Assembly (NCBI RefSeq): GCF_900141805.1
Contig: NZ_FQYN01000003.1
Location: 434,001 to 498,000 of the forward strand
Origin: Hymenobacter daecheongensis DSM 21074
GTDB lineage: Bacteria; Bacteroidota; Bacteroidia; Cytophagales; Hymenobacteraceae
Reading direction: 5' to 3'
DNA: 64,000 nucleotides
The notes beneath the pieces were generated by a model. It was not told where the DNA came from, ran no database searches, and worked only from the letters and a program-made list of their open reading frames with translations. The translations under genes were made by a program, and so were the position numbers. Positions 25,538-33,781 of this stretch are shown here, piece by piece. Position 1 is the stretch's first letter, and each line of letters opens with the position of its first letter.

Positions 25538-26953
25538 TTACCGCTGTGGCAAAGGTGCTACCCGCTCGCGGCGGCTCAGGTAGAAAACCACGCTGGCCCG
25601 CAAAGCCCAATAAGAATCGTTATATTTACCAAGTCGCACATTATCAAGCCGGTCGGTCATATAATAGTGCGCATCGGCACCCAAACCAAGACCCAACTGA
25701 TCGGTAACCAGCATTTCCAAGCCTACGCCCGCCATCAGCTGCCCCTGCACACTCTTGGAATTGATGGTGCGGTCGGGGGAAGTGATGCCGGCTCCGGCCA
25801 GCGCGTAGGGCGTAAACCGGTCGCGCGGAAAAAGCCGGTACTGGGCGCACAGCTCGGCGTAGTTGAAGGTTTGCCGGTAAAAGTCGCCGGCCCCCAGCTC
25901 GAACCGGCCCAGGTTCAGGGCGGCCGAAAACCGGTTGTTGGGATTGGGGCTGTAGCGAATGGTCAGCTCGCCGCCGGGGCGCAGGCGCGGGCTGCTCAGG
26001 TCGCCGTTGTAGCGGATGGAGGCCGCGCTCAGGCCCACGCCCATCGAGCCCCGCCGCTCCCGGTCGGTGCGGCCCAGCACGTCGATGTGCTGATTTTCCT
26101 TCTTTTCCTGCAAATACTGCGTCACAGCCAGCCCGTTGCGGTCGGCATCGTGCAGCGGTGCCCACAGCCGGTCCTGAATACCTTCGTACACCAGCGCCTC
26201 CACCGATTTTTCGATGGCTTCTTTCACGGCCATTTCCGTGGGCTCGTTGTAGGTGAAGCCGGTTTCGGTTTCGAGCAGACGCTTGAAGTTGACGAAGCGA
26301 AACAGACTGGCATCGACCTGCTGGGAGAGAATGGTCTTGCTGGTGTACACGGTTTTCAGAATCTCGCCGGTGCTGGTGCTGATGGCCCGCAGATACACCG
26401 TCACGCGGTCCTGACGGTACTGGCCCGAGGCCCCAGCCCCGAAGTAGCGCAGGCCGGCCCCGCCCGTTATCAGGTTGGCATCATACGATATAATGCCGCC
26501 TTCCAGGATAACGCCGGCGAAGAGCAGCGAAGGCAGCGCGGGCTGCCGGTCGCCGGTCAGTTCCTGATACTCGGCACGGCTGGAGCGAATTATCTTGCGC
26601 TCATTCAACAGGTTGCCCAGATTTTCGCGCTCAATGGGGTTAAACCAGCGCGACTCTTCCAGCGCCCGCAGCAGAATGCTGGTAGCGCCCTGCGTGACGG
26701 CCGTGGAAAAGCTGGAGCCGTTTTGCGCGGGCTTGTACTGCCCGGTCTGGTCGCGAAATTTGTACACGGCCACCACCAGCCGGTCTTTGGGCACGGGCAG
26801 GCCGCGCAACGCGCCACCGGCCCGCACCTCGGCCCCCAGCCGGGCGCGGTCGGGCGCAGTAAACTGCTGATGCAGATACGGGGCGCACCCGGTTATTCCC
26901 AACAAGAGCAGCCAGAAAACCGGCAGCAGGCGACGACAGACGAGGTGTGGCAT
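25538..26953 (-). CDS. csgG: Curli secretion channel CsgG with a C-terminal beta-barrel extension
   Basis: A lipoprotein that forms the outer-membrane pore for curlin export. The lipobox is LLLGITGCAP (Cys23). Residues about 55-285 match CsgG: LVVAVYKFRDQTGQYKPAQN, SILLRALEESRWFNPIEREN, AGVILEGGIISYDANL, and VYLRAISTSTGEILKTV. From about residue 300 to 471 there is an extra region with alternating strands (MGVGLSAASIRYNGDLSS, ELTIRYSPNPNNRFSAALNL, then a terminal WALRASVVFYLS), typical of an outer-membrane beta-barrel. E. coli CsgG is 277 aa and lacks this. It follows csgF by 18 bp. Confidence 0.92.
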   Translation of the reverse strand: MPHLVCRRLLPVFWLLLLGITGCAPYLHQQFTAPDRARLGAEVRAGGALRGLPVPKDRLVVAVYKFRDQTGQYKPAQNGSSFSTAVTQGATSILLRALEESRWFNPIERENLGNLLNERKIIRSSRAEYQELTGDRQPALPSLLFAGVILEGGIISYDANLITGGAGLRYFGAGASGQYRQDRVTVYLRAISTSTGEILKTVYTSKTILSQQVDASLFRFVNFKRLLETETGFTYNEPTEMAVKEAIEKSVEALVYEGIQDRLWAPLHDADRNGLAVTQYLQEKKENQHIDVLGRTDRERRGSMGVGLSAASIRYNGDLSSPRLRPGGELTIRYSPNPNNRFSAALNLGRFELGAGDFYRQTFNYAELCAQYRLFPRDRFTPYALAGAGITSPDRTINSKSVQGQLMAGVGLEMLVTDQLGLGLGADAHYYMTDRLDNVRLGKYNDSYWALRASVVFYLSRRERVAPLPQR

Positions 26954-26971
26954 AGCGCTGGGGCGGCGAGA

Positions 26972-27412
26972 TTAAAAGTAAGGAATGGTCACTGTGGTCT
27001 GATTGCCGGTGTTGGTGTCCGTGATTTGCACGGAAAACCCGCCCCCGGTGGGCACCACGTTTATCTGATACGACCCAACGGTGTAGCTCCCCTCCTGCAG
27101 GCCCTTGTTCTGGCTGCCAAACTGGTTGCCGACCAGCTTTTGGGCCAGCTGCCCCAGAATCTGCTGGTTCAGGCTTTGCTCAAACTGCTTGAGCGGATCG
27201 ATCGAGAAGGGGTTGGAATTGGTTTTGGAAGCCGGGTCCTCAATGGTATTCTGCGCCTGCGCCGCGCTCAGCAGCCAGGAGTAGTTGAAGGTATTGCCGC
27301 CACCGAAAGAGGGGTTTTTGGGCTCGTATACAAAATCCTGGGCCCACGCGGCCGGGCCGCTGAAGGCCAGAAGGAGCAGCAGCAGGCCCCAGCGAAGTAG
27401 CGTTGATTTCAT
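26972..27412 (-). CDS. csgF: Curli assembly protein CsgF
   Basis: A 146-aa secreted protein that couples CsgG-mediated secretion to nucleation at the cell surface. The signal peptide ends at AAWAQ. The mature N-terminus DFVYEPKNPSFGGGNTFNY, followed by SWLLSAAQAQN, is the family hallmark that inserts into the CsgG pore. The C-terminal part forms short strands and ends in QTTVTIPYF. Its length is close to E. coli CsgF (138 aa). It sits between csgE and csgG with short gaps (44 and 18 bp), so one transcript is likely. Confidence 0.92.
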   Translation of the reverse strand: MKSTLLRWGLLLLLLAFSGPAAWAQDFVYEPKNPSFGGGNTFNYSWLLSAAQAQNTIEDPASKTNSNPFSIDPLKQFEQSLNQQILGQLAQKLVGNQFGSQNKGLQEGSYTVGSYQINVVPTGGGFSVQITDTNTGNQTTVTIPYF

Positions 27413-27456
27413 GAAATCAGGGAGTGAAAGCGTGAAAGATGCCGTGCGTAAAGTGC

Positions 27457-28098
27457 CTAAAAGGACCCGATGCCGCCCTGGTTGCCGCCGCGCTCCAACT
27501 GCTGGCCCACGTTGCGGGAGCTGGCCAGAAAATCGGTGGCTACGCCGATGGCGTAGGTGGCGGTTTCTTCAATTATCTCGGCTTTGGGCTGCAGCGGTAG
27601 CTCCAATAGCTCATTCTCATTCACCTCTACCGAAATAAGGGTGCTGGTGCCGCGGGCCGGCTTTTCGCGGATGATGATGGTAAAATCGCCCACGCCGGGC
27701 GGGGCTTCCCACTGGCTGTAGAATACATCGTAGAAATCGTGGCCTACTTTCGTGATGGTCTGATCCATCACCAGCCCTTCTATCTCGGTGGGGCGGAAGC
27801 GGCGACGCTGGCCGTTCTGGGTGGTGTCGCGGGTGGCTTTGATGAGCAGCTGCAGGGCCTCTTCCAGCTTTTTAGCGGGCAGCGGCGAAGCTTCCGATTC
27901 CTTTTCAGGCTTCGGGGCTGCTTCTTTGGCCGACGTCGGCTTACGGCCTGCTTGCTGGGCCCGGCCCGGCGCGGCGGCCAGTAGCAGTAGCAGCAGGCAG
28001 CCCAGCCCCATCATCCAGGGTCGCCACCACAGCACCAGCACCGGCGCGGGCACAGGCCGTACCGGACGAGCAGCATTGTTTTTGGTCGAAGAAGCCAT
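27457..28098 (-). CDS. csgE: Curli assembly protein CsgE with an N-terminal extension
   Basis: A periplasmic adaptor that caps CsgG and delivers curlin. The start at 28098 (MASSTKNNAARP) is chosen; an open frame runs 28 codons further upstream into AT-rich DNA. A hydrophobic segment at about 27-48 (MGLGCLLLLLLAAAPGRAQ) serves as signal peptide. A Pro/Lys/Glu-rich linker of about 40 aa follows. The CsgE core then runs from IEGLVMDQTITKVGHDFYD through the C-terminus (FTIIIREKPARGTSTLISVE). E. coli CsgE is 129 aa, so the linker is additional. It is the first gene of the csgEFG unit. Confidence 0.88.
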   Translation of the reverse strand: MASSTKNNAARPVRPVPAPVLVLWWRPWMMGLGCLLLLLLAAAPGRAQQAGRKPTSAKEAAPKPEKESEASPLPAKKLEEALQLLIKATRDTTQNGQRRRFRPTEIEGLVMDQTITKVGHDFYDVFYSQWEAPPGVGDFTIIIREKPARGTSTLISVEVNENELLELPLQPKAEIIEETATYAIGVATDFLASSRNVGQQLERGGNQGGIGSF

Positions 28099-28509
28099 AG
28101 AAGAGCAGCCCAGGGCCAGCTTTAGCTTTTGAAAAGAATCGATTAAACTATAGTAAGCTGTCATTTTCAGACGAACCACCACTATATGGCATAAAAGTAA
28201 TTATTTAAAAGAATAATGCAAGCTATAAAACACCTATCAAGTAAAATATTTAACAAAATGTTTATATAAAATGGGATTACTAGCACGCGTTGACGCTTAG
28301 CAGACAACTACTTACCGCAAACTGGTTTAAGCATAGCATGAGTGGTTAGTGCCCATTATGGCCGTTTAGCCGGCCGGGGCGTAGTCTTCGTGGCCCTGAC
28401 ATGTAAGAGCGGGCAGGCGTGAGTCGGGCAGTGCCTTGGCTCGGCGGTGTGGCTTCACCCTAACGGGTAGGAACTCGCTTTGCTCGTCGCGAAACGGATT
28501 TCCGCACTG
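28099..28509. other. Upstream region of csgE and spacer to the YgiC-like gene
   Basis: AT-rich from 28180 to 28300. It should hold the csgE promoter; TACTTTTA on the minus strand near 28193-28200 is one mismatch from TAnnTTTG. The remainder (28300-28509) is GC-rich and non-coding as far as I can see. No csgD-type regulator gene is present here or elsewhere in the window. Confidence 0.5.
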
Positions 28510-29688
28510 CTAGCGAATGATATGGGGCACAAATTCGGATAGGTTTGTAATCAGGCCCTGGGCGCGGCGGAAGCTGATGGCGCAGCCGGTGCCGGCCCAG
28601 AACACGCCGGCCTGGTACTGGCGCTGCTGCGCATCGGTGGGCAGCTGGGCCCAGCGCTGCCGCACCTGGGGCTGGTGCGCGAAGCCACCGGGCTGCTGCT
28701 CCCGCGCCTGGCCGGCCTGCATTTCTACCACGTTCTGGCCTTCGCGCCCCAGCAGCGGCTTGCGCACATAATGGCCGCTCAGGTCTTCCAAGGCGGCTTC
28801 CAGCAGCAGCGGGTGGTGCGGATAAACCTGCCAGAGCCAGGCCAGCATGCCTTTGCTTTGGAAGATCAGCGAATACGCGGGGTTAGCGATAATCACGTCG
28901 CGGCTGAGCAGCAGCTGAGTCAGGTCGGCGGTCAGCTCCGGCTCCTCTTCGGCCAGTATTTCCCAGGGCACCAGCTTAAATACGAAGCTGAAGCGCTGCC
29001 ACTGGCCGGCCGCCACCTCGGCCCACACGCCCCGCTCCTCGCCCACCACCGATACCTGCATGGCATCGACCGGACAAACATGAATGCTGGTAAAGCCGCT
29101 GAGCCGGGCCGCCTCACCGATTACGGCGCAGTTGGCGGCATCCTCGGCGCTGTCGGGCAGGCTCACGAGCAGCAGGCTGGGGTCGAGGTCGGAGTTGAGC
29201 TGCCGCCATTGGGTGAGCTGAGCTTCTAGGCCTTCAAACAAGCCGTTGGCCTGCCGCTCGTCTTCGGCCTGCTGGGCGGCCACCAGGCTGGCCCACTGCA
29301 CCACCGCCGTTTCCGGGATGCTGGTGGCGGTGTCGGCATTAAACTCAATCAGCTTGGGGCCTTCCGGGGTGCTGGCTAGGTCGAAGCGGCCGTAAAGGTG
29401 CCAGTGCCGGTCGTCGTTCCAGGAGTGGCGCACGGCGGCCCACAGGTTGGGCGGAATGGCCAGCAGCGTGAGCAGCTCGTCGGGAATGGGGTCCGGAATC
29501 GACTCAACGAACAGGCTGTAGAGCGTGTCGGCGGCGGCCAGCAGGGTATCGGCTTCGGCTTCCGGCAACAGCACGGCTTCGCGGGCCACGTAGTTTTCGC
29601 AGGCCTCTTCTACGGCCCACTCCCAGCCCAGCGCCCGCACGGCGGGAGCCACATCCCCGGTCAGGGGCAATAGTTGAATCGTATTCAT
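28510..29688 (-). CDS. YgiC-type ATP-grasp (glutathionylspermidine synthase-like)
   Basis: A 392-aa cytoplasmic protein of the glutathionylspermidine synthase C-terminal-like ATP-grasp family, close in form to E. coli YgiC/YjfC. Signature stretches are YGRFDLASTPEGPKLIEFNA, DTATSIPETAVVQW, and the late ATP-binding segment YVRKPLLGREGQNV. It has no amidase domain, so it is the ligase-like half only. The true substrate of YgiC-type proteins is not settled. It starts 15 bp after the stop codon of a YgiB-like lipoprotein gene, the same pairing as ygiB-ygiC in enterobacteria. Confidence 0.85.
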   Translation of the reverse strand: MNTIQLLPLTGDVAPAVRALGWEWAVEEACENYVAREAVLLPEAEADTLLAAADTLYSLFVESIPDPIPDELLTLLAIPPNLWAAVRHSWNDDRHWHLYGRFDLASTPEGPKLIEFNADTATSIPETAVVQWASLVAAQQAEDERQANGLFEGLEAQLTQWRQLNSDLDPSLLLVSLPDSAEDAANCAVIGEAARLSGFTSIHVCPVDAMQVSVVGEERGVWAEVAAGQWQRFSFVFKLVPWEILAEEEPELTADLTQLLLSRDVIIANPAYSLIFQSKGMLAWLWQVYPHHPLLLEAALEDLSGHYVRKPLLGREGQNVVEMQAGQAREQQPGGFAHQPQVRQRWAQLPTDAQQRQYQAGVFWAGTGCAISFRRAQGLITNLSEFVPHIIR

Positions 29689-29703
29689 AGCCTGCCGGAC
29701 CGC

Positions 29704-30396
29704 TTAGCCGCCAAACCCACGCCCACCGCCGCCACTACGGCTGCCAAAGCCGCTGCTGCGGCCAAACCGCGGCGCACTGCTGCGCACGGCCGCACGCGAC
29801 ACCGCCGCAGCGGGCCGGATGCCGGCCGTGGGCGACGTGCGCGGCCCCGTGAAGCCCCGCCCGAAAAAGCCCCGCCCCTGCTGCCGCTCCCGATCTACGC
29901 CCTGCCGCCAAGCCCCGGTGCGCTGCATGATGCCGGGGTTGGCGTAGTAGCCGGCGTTGGGCATCAGAAAGCGGCCGGCCATGTAGCCGATGCCGCTCCA
30001 CATGAGCACGTCCATCATGCCGGTGCCGGCCACGCGGTTTTCGGGGTGCTGGCGGCTGTAGTTTTGCATTTGCTGCTGCAACGCCGCGCCCTGCAGCGTG
30101 TCGGTTTTGCCATCGAAGTGGTGCAGAATGGCGGCCACTTCTTCCTTGCCAGCGGGCTTCTCGGCCGTTATTTTCCACTGACCGGGCTGGGTTTCGGTCA
30201 TTTCCGTAATCACGCCCTGCGAGTAGCTTTCGCCGTTGCCGCTGGTCCATTCCTGGTCGGCGGAGTCGTTGGTTCCGTTGGTGGCGCGGTCCGAATCGGA
30301 GGTGCAGGCGGGCAGCGCGAGGCCCAGGCTGGTGGCGGCGGCGGCCAGCAGCAGATTGCGCCGCCAGTCGCCCAGCATGTAGTACTTCTTATTCAT
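29704..30396 (-). CDS. YgiB-like Gly/Arg-rich lipoprotein
   Basis: The ATG at 30396 gives a lipoprotein signal (LLLAAAATSLGLALPACTS, cysteine near residue 31). The middle contains an unrecognised domain (EMTETQPGQWKITAEKPAGK). Then come a small hydrophobic patch (WSGIGYMAGRFLMPNAGYY) and a tail rich in Arg, Gly and Ser ending SGGGGRGFGG. This architecture (lipobox, a GYMxGR-type patch, Ser/Gly/Arg tail) resembles E. coli YgiB (DUF1190). Sequence identity is low by eye, so I call it YgiB-like by architecture and by pairing with the ygiC-like gene. Role unknown. Confidence 0.7.
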   Translation of the reverse strand: MNKKYYMLGDWRRNLLLAAAATSLGLALPACTSDSDRATNGTNDSADQEWTSGNGESYSQGVITEMTETQPGQWKITAEKPAGKEEVAAILHHFDGKTDTLQGAALQQQMQNYSRQHPENRVAGTGMMDVLMWSGIGYMAGRFLMPNAGYYANPGIMQRTGAWRQGVDRERQQGRGFFGRGFTGPRTSPTAGIRPAAAVSRAAVRSSAPRFGRSSGFGSRSGGGGRGFGG

Positions 30397-30493
30397 GGCA
30401 GAGAGACGAACCAGGTGGGTAAGATGTTGCAAACGCGCCCTTGGGGTGGGCCAATGGGAAAGATAGGGTTTTCCCGGAGCACATGATCCGGCC

Positions 30494-31324
30494 TTACTCC
30501 CAGAGCGGATAATGCTCCAGATGCACCTCCTGCCCGAAGAAAATGCGGGTGCTTTCCTCGAAGGAGCGGGTGAAATCGGAGACGTAGAACTGATGCGTGG
30601 GGGCCGTTTTGCTGGCTTTGGCGGCCAGCGCATTGGCTTCCAGATACTGCTTTACGTGGCTGGCTACCACATCGGAAGCATCCAGCACGGCCACGCCGCC
30701 ATCGTAAAAATCCTTGATCTGGCGCTGAATAAGCGGGTAGTGCGTGCAGGCCAGCACCAGCGCCTCGATGCCATGCAACGCGGGGTTCGAAAGGTAGGTG
30801 CGGATGATGTTGTCGCTGATGGTGTTGTTGAAGAATCCTTCTTCCACCATCGGGGCCAGCAGCGGCGTGGCCAGTGATTTCAGCTCCACGCCCGCATCCA
30901 GGTCGTCAATCTTCTTTTTATAGACGTTGGAATTGACTGTTTGCTTGGTCCCGATCAGGCCCACCGTGCGGTTAGCGTAGGCCTCGCCGATGTGGGCCAC
31001 GATGGGGTCGATGACGTTGAGCACGCGGGCTTTGGAGCCCACGTATTCGCGCACCAGCTCATAGGCCGCGGCCGAGGCCGAGTTGCAGGCAATGAGAATG
31101 ACTTTGCAGTGCTGGCGCAGCAGCAGGTCGCAGATTTTGATGCTGTAGGCCTGAATAGCAGCCGTGGATTTGTCGCCGTAGGGCAGGTGGGCCGTGTCAC
31201 CGAAGTACACGAGCTGCTCGTGGGGCAGCACCCGGTTCACGGCCCTGGCCACGGTGAGCCCACCGATGCCGCTGTCGAATACGCCGATGGGACGGCGGGT
31301 AATATCTGCGGGAGAAGATGCCAT
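30494..31324 (-). CDS. murI: Glutamate racemase
   Basis: Provides D-glutamate for peptidoglycan. The 276-aa protein has IGVFDSGIGGLTVARAV at the N-terminus (Asp17, Ser18), the two catalytic cysteines in IACNSASAAA (Cys80) and LACTHYPLI (Cys193), and GDTAHLPYGDKS. Its length is typical for the family. A near-consensus -7 box (TACCTTCG, minus strand, 31332-31339) lies 8 nt before the ATG. It is followed by the YgiB/YgiC-like pair about 100 bp downstream, but no functional link is evident. Confidence 0.96.
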   Translation of the reverse strand: MASSPADITRRPIGVFDSGIGGLTVARAVNRVLPHEQLVYFGDTAHLPYGDKSTAAIQAYSIKICDLLLRQHCKVILIACNSASAAAYELVREYVGSKARVLNVIDPIVAHIGEAYANRTVGLIGTKQTVNSNVYKKKIDDLDAGVELKSLATPLLAPMVEEGFFNNTISDNIIRTYLSNPALHGIEALVLACTHYPLIQRQIKDFYDGGVAVLDASDVVASHVKQYLEANALAAKASKTAPTHQFYVSDFTRSFEESTRIFFGQEVHLEHYPLWE

Positions 31325-31446
31325 ACGGAAGCGAAGGTAAGGGCTTTTGCGGCACCTGAGCGGCCGGCAAAGAAAGTCGGACTATGCTATATTATTTCTG
31401 TAAAATTCTATATTACGCCTCGTCTATGTATCCTCCATTCCTGCCC

Positions 31447-31680
31447 ATGAGTGAGATTCTGGAAGAAATTGACCGTGCCCTCCTGTCCTTCGATTCCGGC
31501 CGGGGCCGCCCCGTCGCCATCGAGCTGGGCGAGCGAAAATACACCCAGCTGGTGCTCGACGTGGCCCACCAGCACAGCGCCGGTGGCGAGCTAACCACCA
31601 ACACCGGCCGCCCGCTGGCCTACCGGGGCCTCGAAATCCTGCGCGACGACCGCAACATGGACCGCGTACGGGTGATATAG
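31447..31680 (+). CDS. Small unknown protein (77 aa)
   Basis: A short acidic soluble protein, MSEILEEIDRALLSFDSG..., with a helix followed by beta-strand-like segments (YTQLVLDVAHQHSAGGE). An alternative ATG at 31426 would add seven residues. Codon use matches neighbours and the GC pattern is that of a real coding frame. I do not recognise the family. It is divergent from murI and is followed directly by a word palindrome and the ABC-F gene. Confidence 0.6.
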   Translation: MSEILEEIDRALLSFDSGRGRPVAIELGERKYTQLVLDVAHQHSAGGELTTNTGRPLAYRGLEILRDDRNMDRVRVI

Positions 31681-31803
31681 GTTAGGAGTTAGGAGTTAGG
31701 AGTTAGGAGTTAGGAGATAGGAGCTGGGAGATAGAAGTTGGAAGTGGATTTGTCGCTACCAACGATTCTAACTCCTAGCTCCCAGCTCCTGACTCCTAGC
31801 TCC
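31681..31803. repeat. Word palindrome before the ABC-F gene (TTAGGAG word)
   Basis: The left arm (31681-31742) is the heptad TTAGGAG in four to five near-perfect tandem copies, then degenerate GAGATAGGAGCTGGGAG. The right arm (31765-31803) contains AACTCCTAGCTCCCAGCTCC and further ACTCCTAG words. The loop is about 25 nt. It abuts the -7 box of the next gene. Confidence 0.85.
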
Positions 31804-31811
31804 TATCTTTG
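31804..31811 (+). promoter_or_regulatory. -7 box of the ABC-F gene, implying a leaderless mRNA
   Basis: TATCTTTG (TAnnTTTG) lies 4 nt before the ATG at 31816, so transcription would start at or very near the start codon. No -33 TTG is at the normal distance; that position is occupied by the palindrome arm. Confidence 0.55.
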
Positions 31812-31815
31812 CCCC

Positions 31816-33729
31816 ATGAATCTGCTTTCCGGAGAAAACCTCTCAAAAAATTACGCCGACCGCTGGCTGTTCCGCGAGTTGAGCTTTGGTCTGAACTTAG
31901 GGCAGCGCGTGGCGCTGGTCGGCATCAATGGCACCGGCAAAACCACCCTGCTCAAAATTCTGGCCGGCCTGGAGCAGCCCGATACGGGCTCGGTGAGCGT
32001 GCGCAAGGGCATTCGGGTGGCCTTTCTGGGCCAGCAGCCGGTGTTCGATGAGAACCTGACGGTGGAAGAAACCATCTTCGCCAGCCAGAACGACACGCTG
32101 GCCGCCATCCGCGACTACGAGCACGTGGTGAACGATGCGAACCACAAATCCGACGATCTGCAGCGGGTGATGGAGCAGATGGATGCCCTGAACGCCTGGG
32201 ACTACGAGGCGCAGGTGAAGCAGATTCTGGGCCGCCTGGGCATTCTGGGCGAGCTTTTGGAGCGCAAGGTGAGCATGCTCTCGGGCGGGCAGCGCAAGCG
32301 CGTGGCCCTGGCCCGCGTGCTCATCGAGGAGCCCGAAGTGCTGATTCTGGACGAGCCCACCAACCACCTCGACCTCGACACCATTGAGTGGCTCGAAAGC
32401 CGGCTGGCCTCGCCCTCGCTCACGCTGCTGATGGTAACCCACGACCGGTATTTCCTGGATAAAGTCGCCAATGAGATTGTGGAGATGGACCAGGGCAAGG
32501 TGCACCGCTACCAGGGCAACTACTCCTACTTTGTGGAGAAAAAGGCCGAGCGCGAGCAGATAGAAGTGGCCGAAGTGGAAAAAGCCCGCAACCTGCTGCG
32601 CAAGGAGCTGGACTGGATGCGCCGCCAGCCCCAGGCCCGCGGCACCAAGCAGAAAGCCCGCATCGACGCCTTCTACGAAACCCAGGAGAAGGCCAAAACC
32701 AAGATCAGTGGCCCGCAGATGGAGCTGAGCGTGAAAACGACGCGTCAGGGCGGCAAAATCATTGAGGTGGAGCACCTGCACAAGCAGTTCGGCGACCATG
32801 TGGTGCTCGATGATTTCAGCTATGTGTTCAAGAAGAAGGACCGCATCGGCCTGATCGGGCCCAACGGCGCGGGCAAATCGACGTTGCTGAACATGCTCAC
32901 CGGCAAGCTCCAGCCCGACTCGGGCACCGTGGATGCCGGCCAGACCACCGTATTCGGCTACTACACCCAGACTGAGCTGGAATTCGACGAGAGCCAGCGC
33001 GTAATTGACATTGTGAAAGAAGTGGCCGAGGTGGTGGAAATGGCCAACGGCGAGGTGGTCACGGCCTCGCAGTTTCTGCAGCACTTCCAGTTTCCGCCGG
33101 CCCAGCAATACACGATGGTCAGCAAGCTGAGCGGGGGCGAAAAGCGCCGCCTGCAGCTGCTGCGCGTGCTGATTAAGAACCCCAACTTCCTGATTCTGGA
33201 CGAGCCCACCAACGATCTGGACATCATCACGCTGAATATTCTGGAGGATTTCCTGCTGAATTTCGCCGGCTGCATCCTCATCGTGTCGCACGACCGCTAC
33301 TTTATGGATGCGCTGGTAGAGCACGTATTCGTGCTGGAGCCCGGCGGCCAGATCCGGCAGTTTCCCGGCAACTACACCGACTACCGCGAGTGGCAGAAGG
33401 AAAATAACTCGGAGGAGTACGCCCGCGAAAAGGCCAAAACGGCGAAGGCCGCCGCGGGCGTGGCTCCCTCCGCCGCCATAGCGCCCGCCCCAGCCGCCCC
33501 GTCCGCTGCCCCCAAGCGCAAAGCCACGTTCGCCGAGAAAAAGGAATACGAAACGCTGGAAAAGGAGATTGAGCAGCTCGAAACCCGGAAGCTGCAACTC
33601 ATCGAAAAGCTCAACGCCGGCACCGGCTCCCACCAAGAGCTGGCCGACTGGGCCGCCGAGCTAAAGCGCACGGACGCCGCGCTGGACAGTAAAGGCGAGC
33701 GGTGGCTGGAGCTGGCCGATTTCATGTAA
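31816..33729 (+). CDS. ABC-F family ATPase, Uup-like
   Basis: A 637-aa soluble protein with two ABC nucleotide-binding domains and no membrane part. Domain 1: Walker A GINGTGKTT (36-44), signature LSGGQRKRVALAR, Walker B ILDEPTNHLDLD. An interdomain linker is rich in charged residues. Domain 2: Walker A GPNGAGKST, signature LSGGEKRRLQLLR, Walker B ILDEPTNDLD. A Pro/Ala-rich hinge and a C-terminal coiled coil (EKKEYETLEKEIEQLETRK) resemble Uup. ABC-F proteins of this type act on ribosomes or nucleic acid rather than in transport. The start at 31816 is supported by the -7 box just before it. Confidence 0.93.
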   Translation: MNLLSGENLSKNYADRWLFRELSFGLNLGQRVALVGINGTGKTTLLKILAGLEQPDTGSVSVRKGIRVAFLGQQPVFDENLTVEETIFASQNDTLAAIRDYEHVVNDANHKSDDLQRVMEQMDALNAWDYEAQVKQILGRLGILGELLERKVSMLSGGQRKRVALARVLIEEPEVLILDEPTNHLDLDTIEWLESRLASPSLTLLMVTHDRYFLDKVANEIVEMDQGKVHRYQGNYSYFVEKKAEREQIEVAEVEKARNLLRKELDWMRRQPQARGTKQKARIDAFYETQEKAKTKISGPQMELSVKTTRQGGKIIEVEHLHKQFGDHVVLDDFSYVFKKKDRIGLIGPNGAGKSTLLNMLTGKLQPDSGTVDAGQTTVFGYYTQTELEFDESQRVIDIVKEVAEVVEMANGEVVTASQFLQHFQFPPAQQYTMVSKLSGGEKRRLQLLRVLIKNPNFLILDEPTNDLDIITLNILEDFLLNFAGCILIVSHDRYFMDALVEHVFVLEPGGQIRQFPGNYTDYREWQKENNSEEYAREKAKTAKAAAGVAPSAAIAPAPAAPSAAPKRKATFAEKKEYETLEKEIEQLETRKLQLIEKLNAGTGSHQELADWAAELKRTDAALDSKGERWLELADFM

Positions 33730-33781
33730 GCAGCGCCTGGAGACAGGCTGGCCGCAATAGGTTAATCCAGGTTGCGAAGTA

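Noticed and set aside
25490..27400. A 636-codon plus-strand open frame opposite csgG and csgF
   Set aside because: Both minus-strand genes match their families over the full length; the antisense frame has no recognisable domain.
28510..29688. Full glutathionylspermidine synthetase/amidase
   Set aside because: Only the ATP-grasp part is present; there is no CHAP amidase domain, so I call it YgiC-type.
31681..31803. Tandem TTAGGAG heptads as a telomere-like or VNTR locus
   Set aside because: The heptads occur with a complementary arm and only about five good copies. The same design with other words elsewhere argues for a common palindrome type rather than a simple VNTR.
31897..33636. A 579-codon minus-strand open frame opposite the ABC-F gene
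   Set aside because: The plus strand encodes two complete ABC domains; the antisense frame is a by-product of high-GC codon usage.
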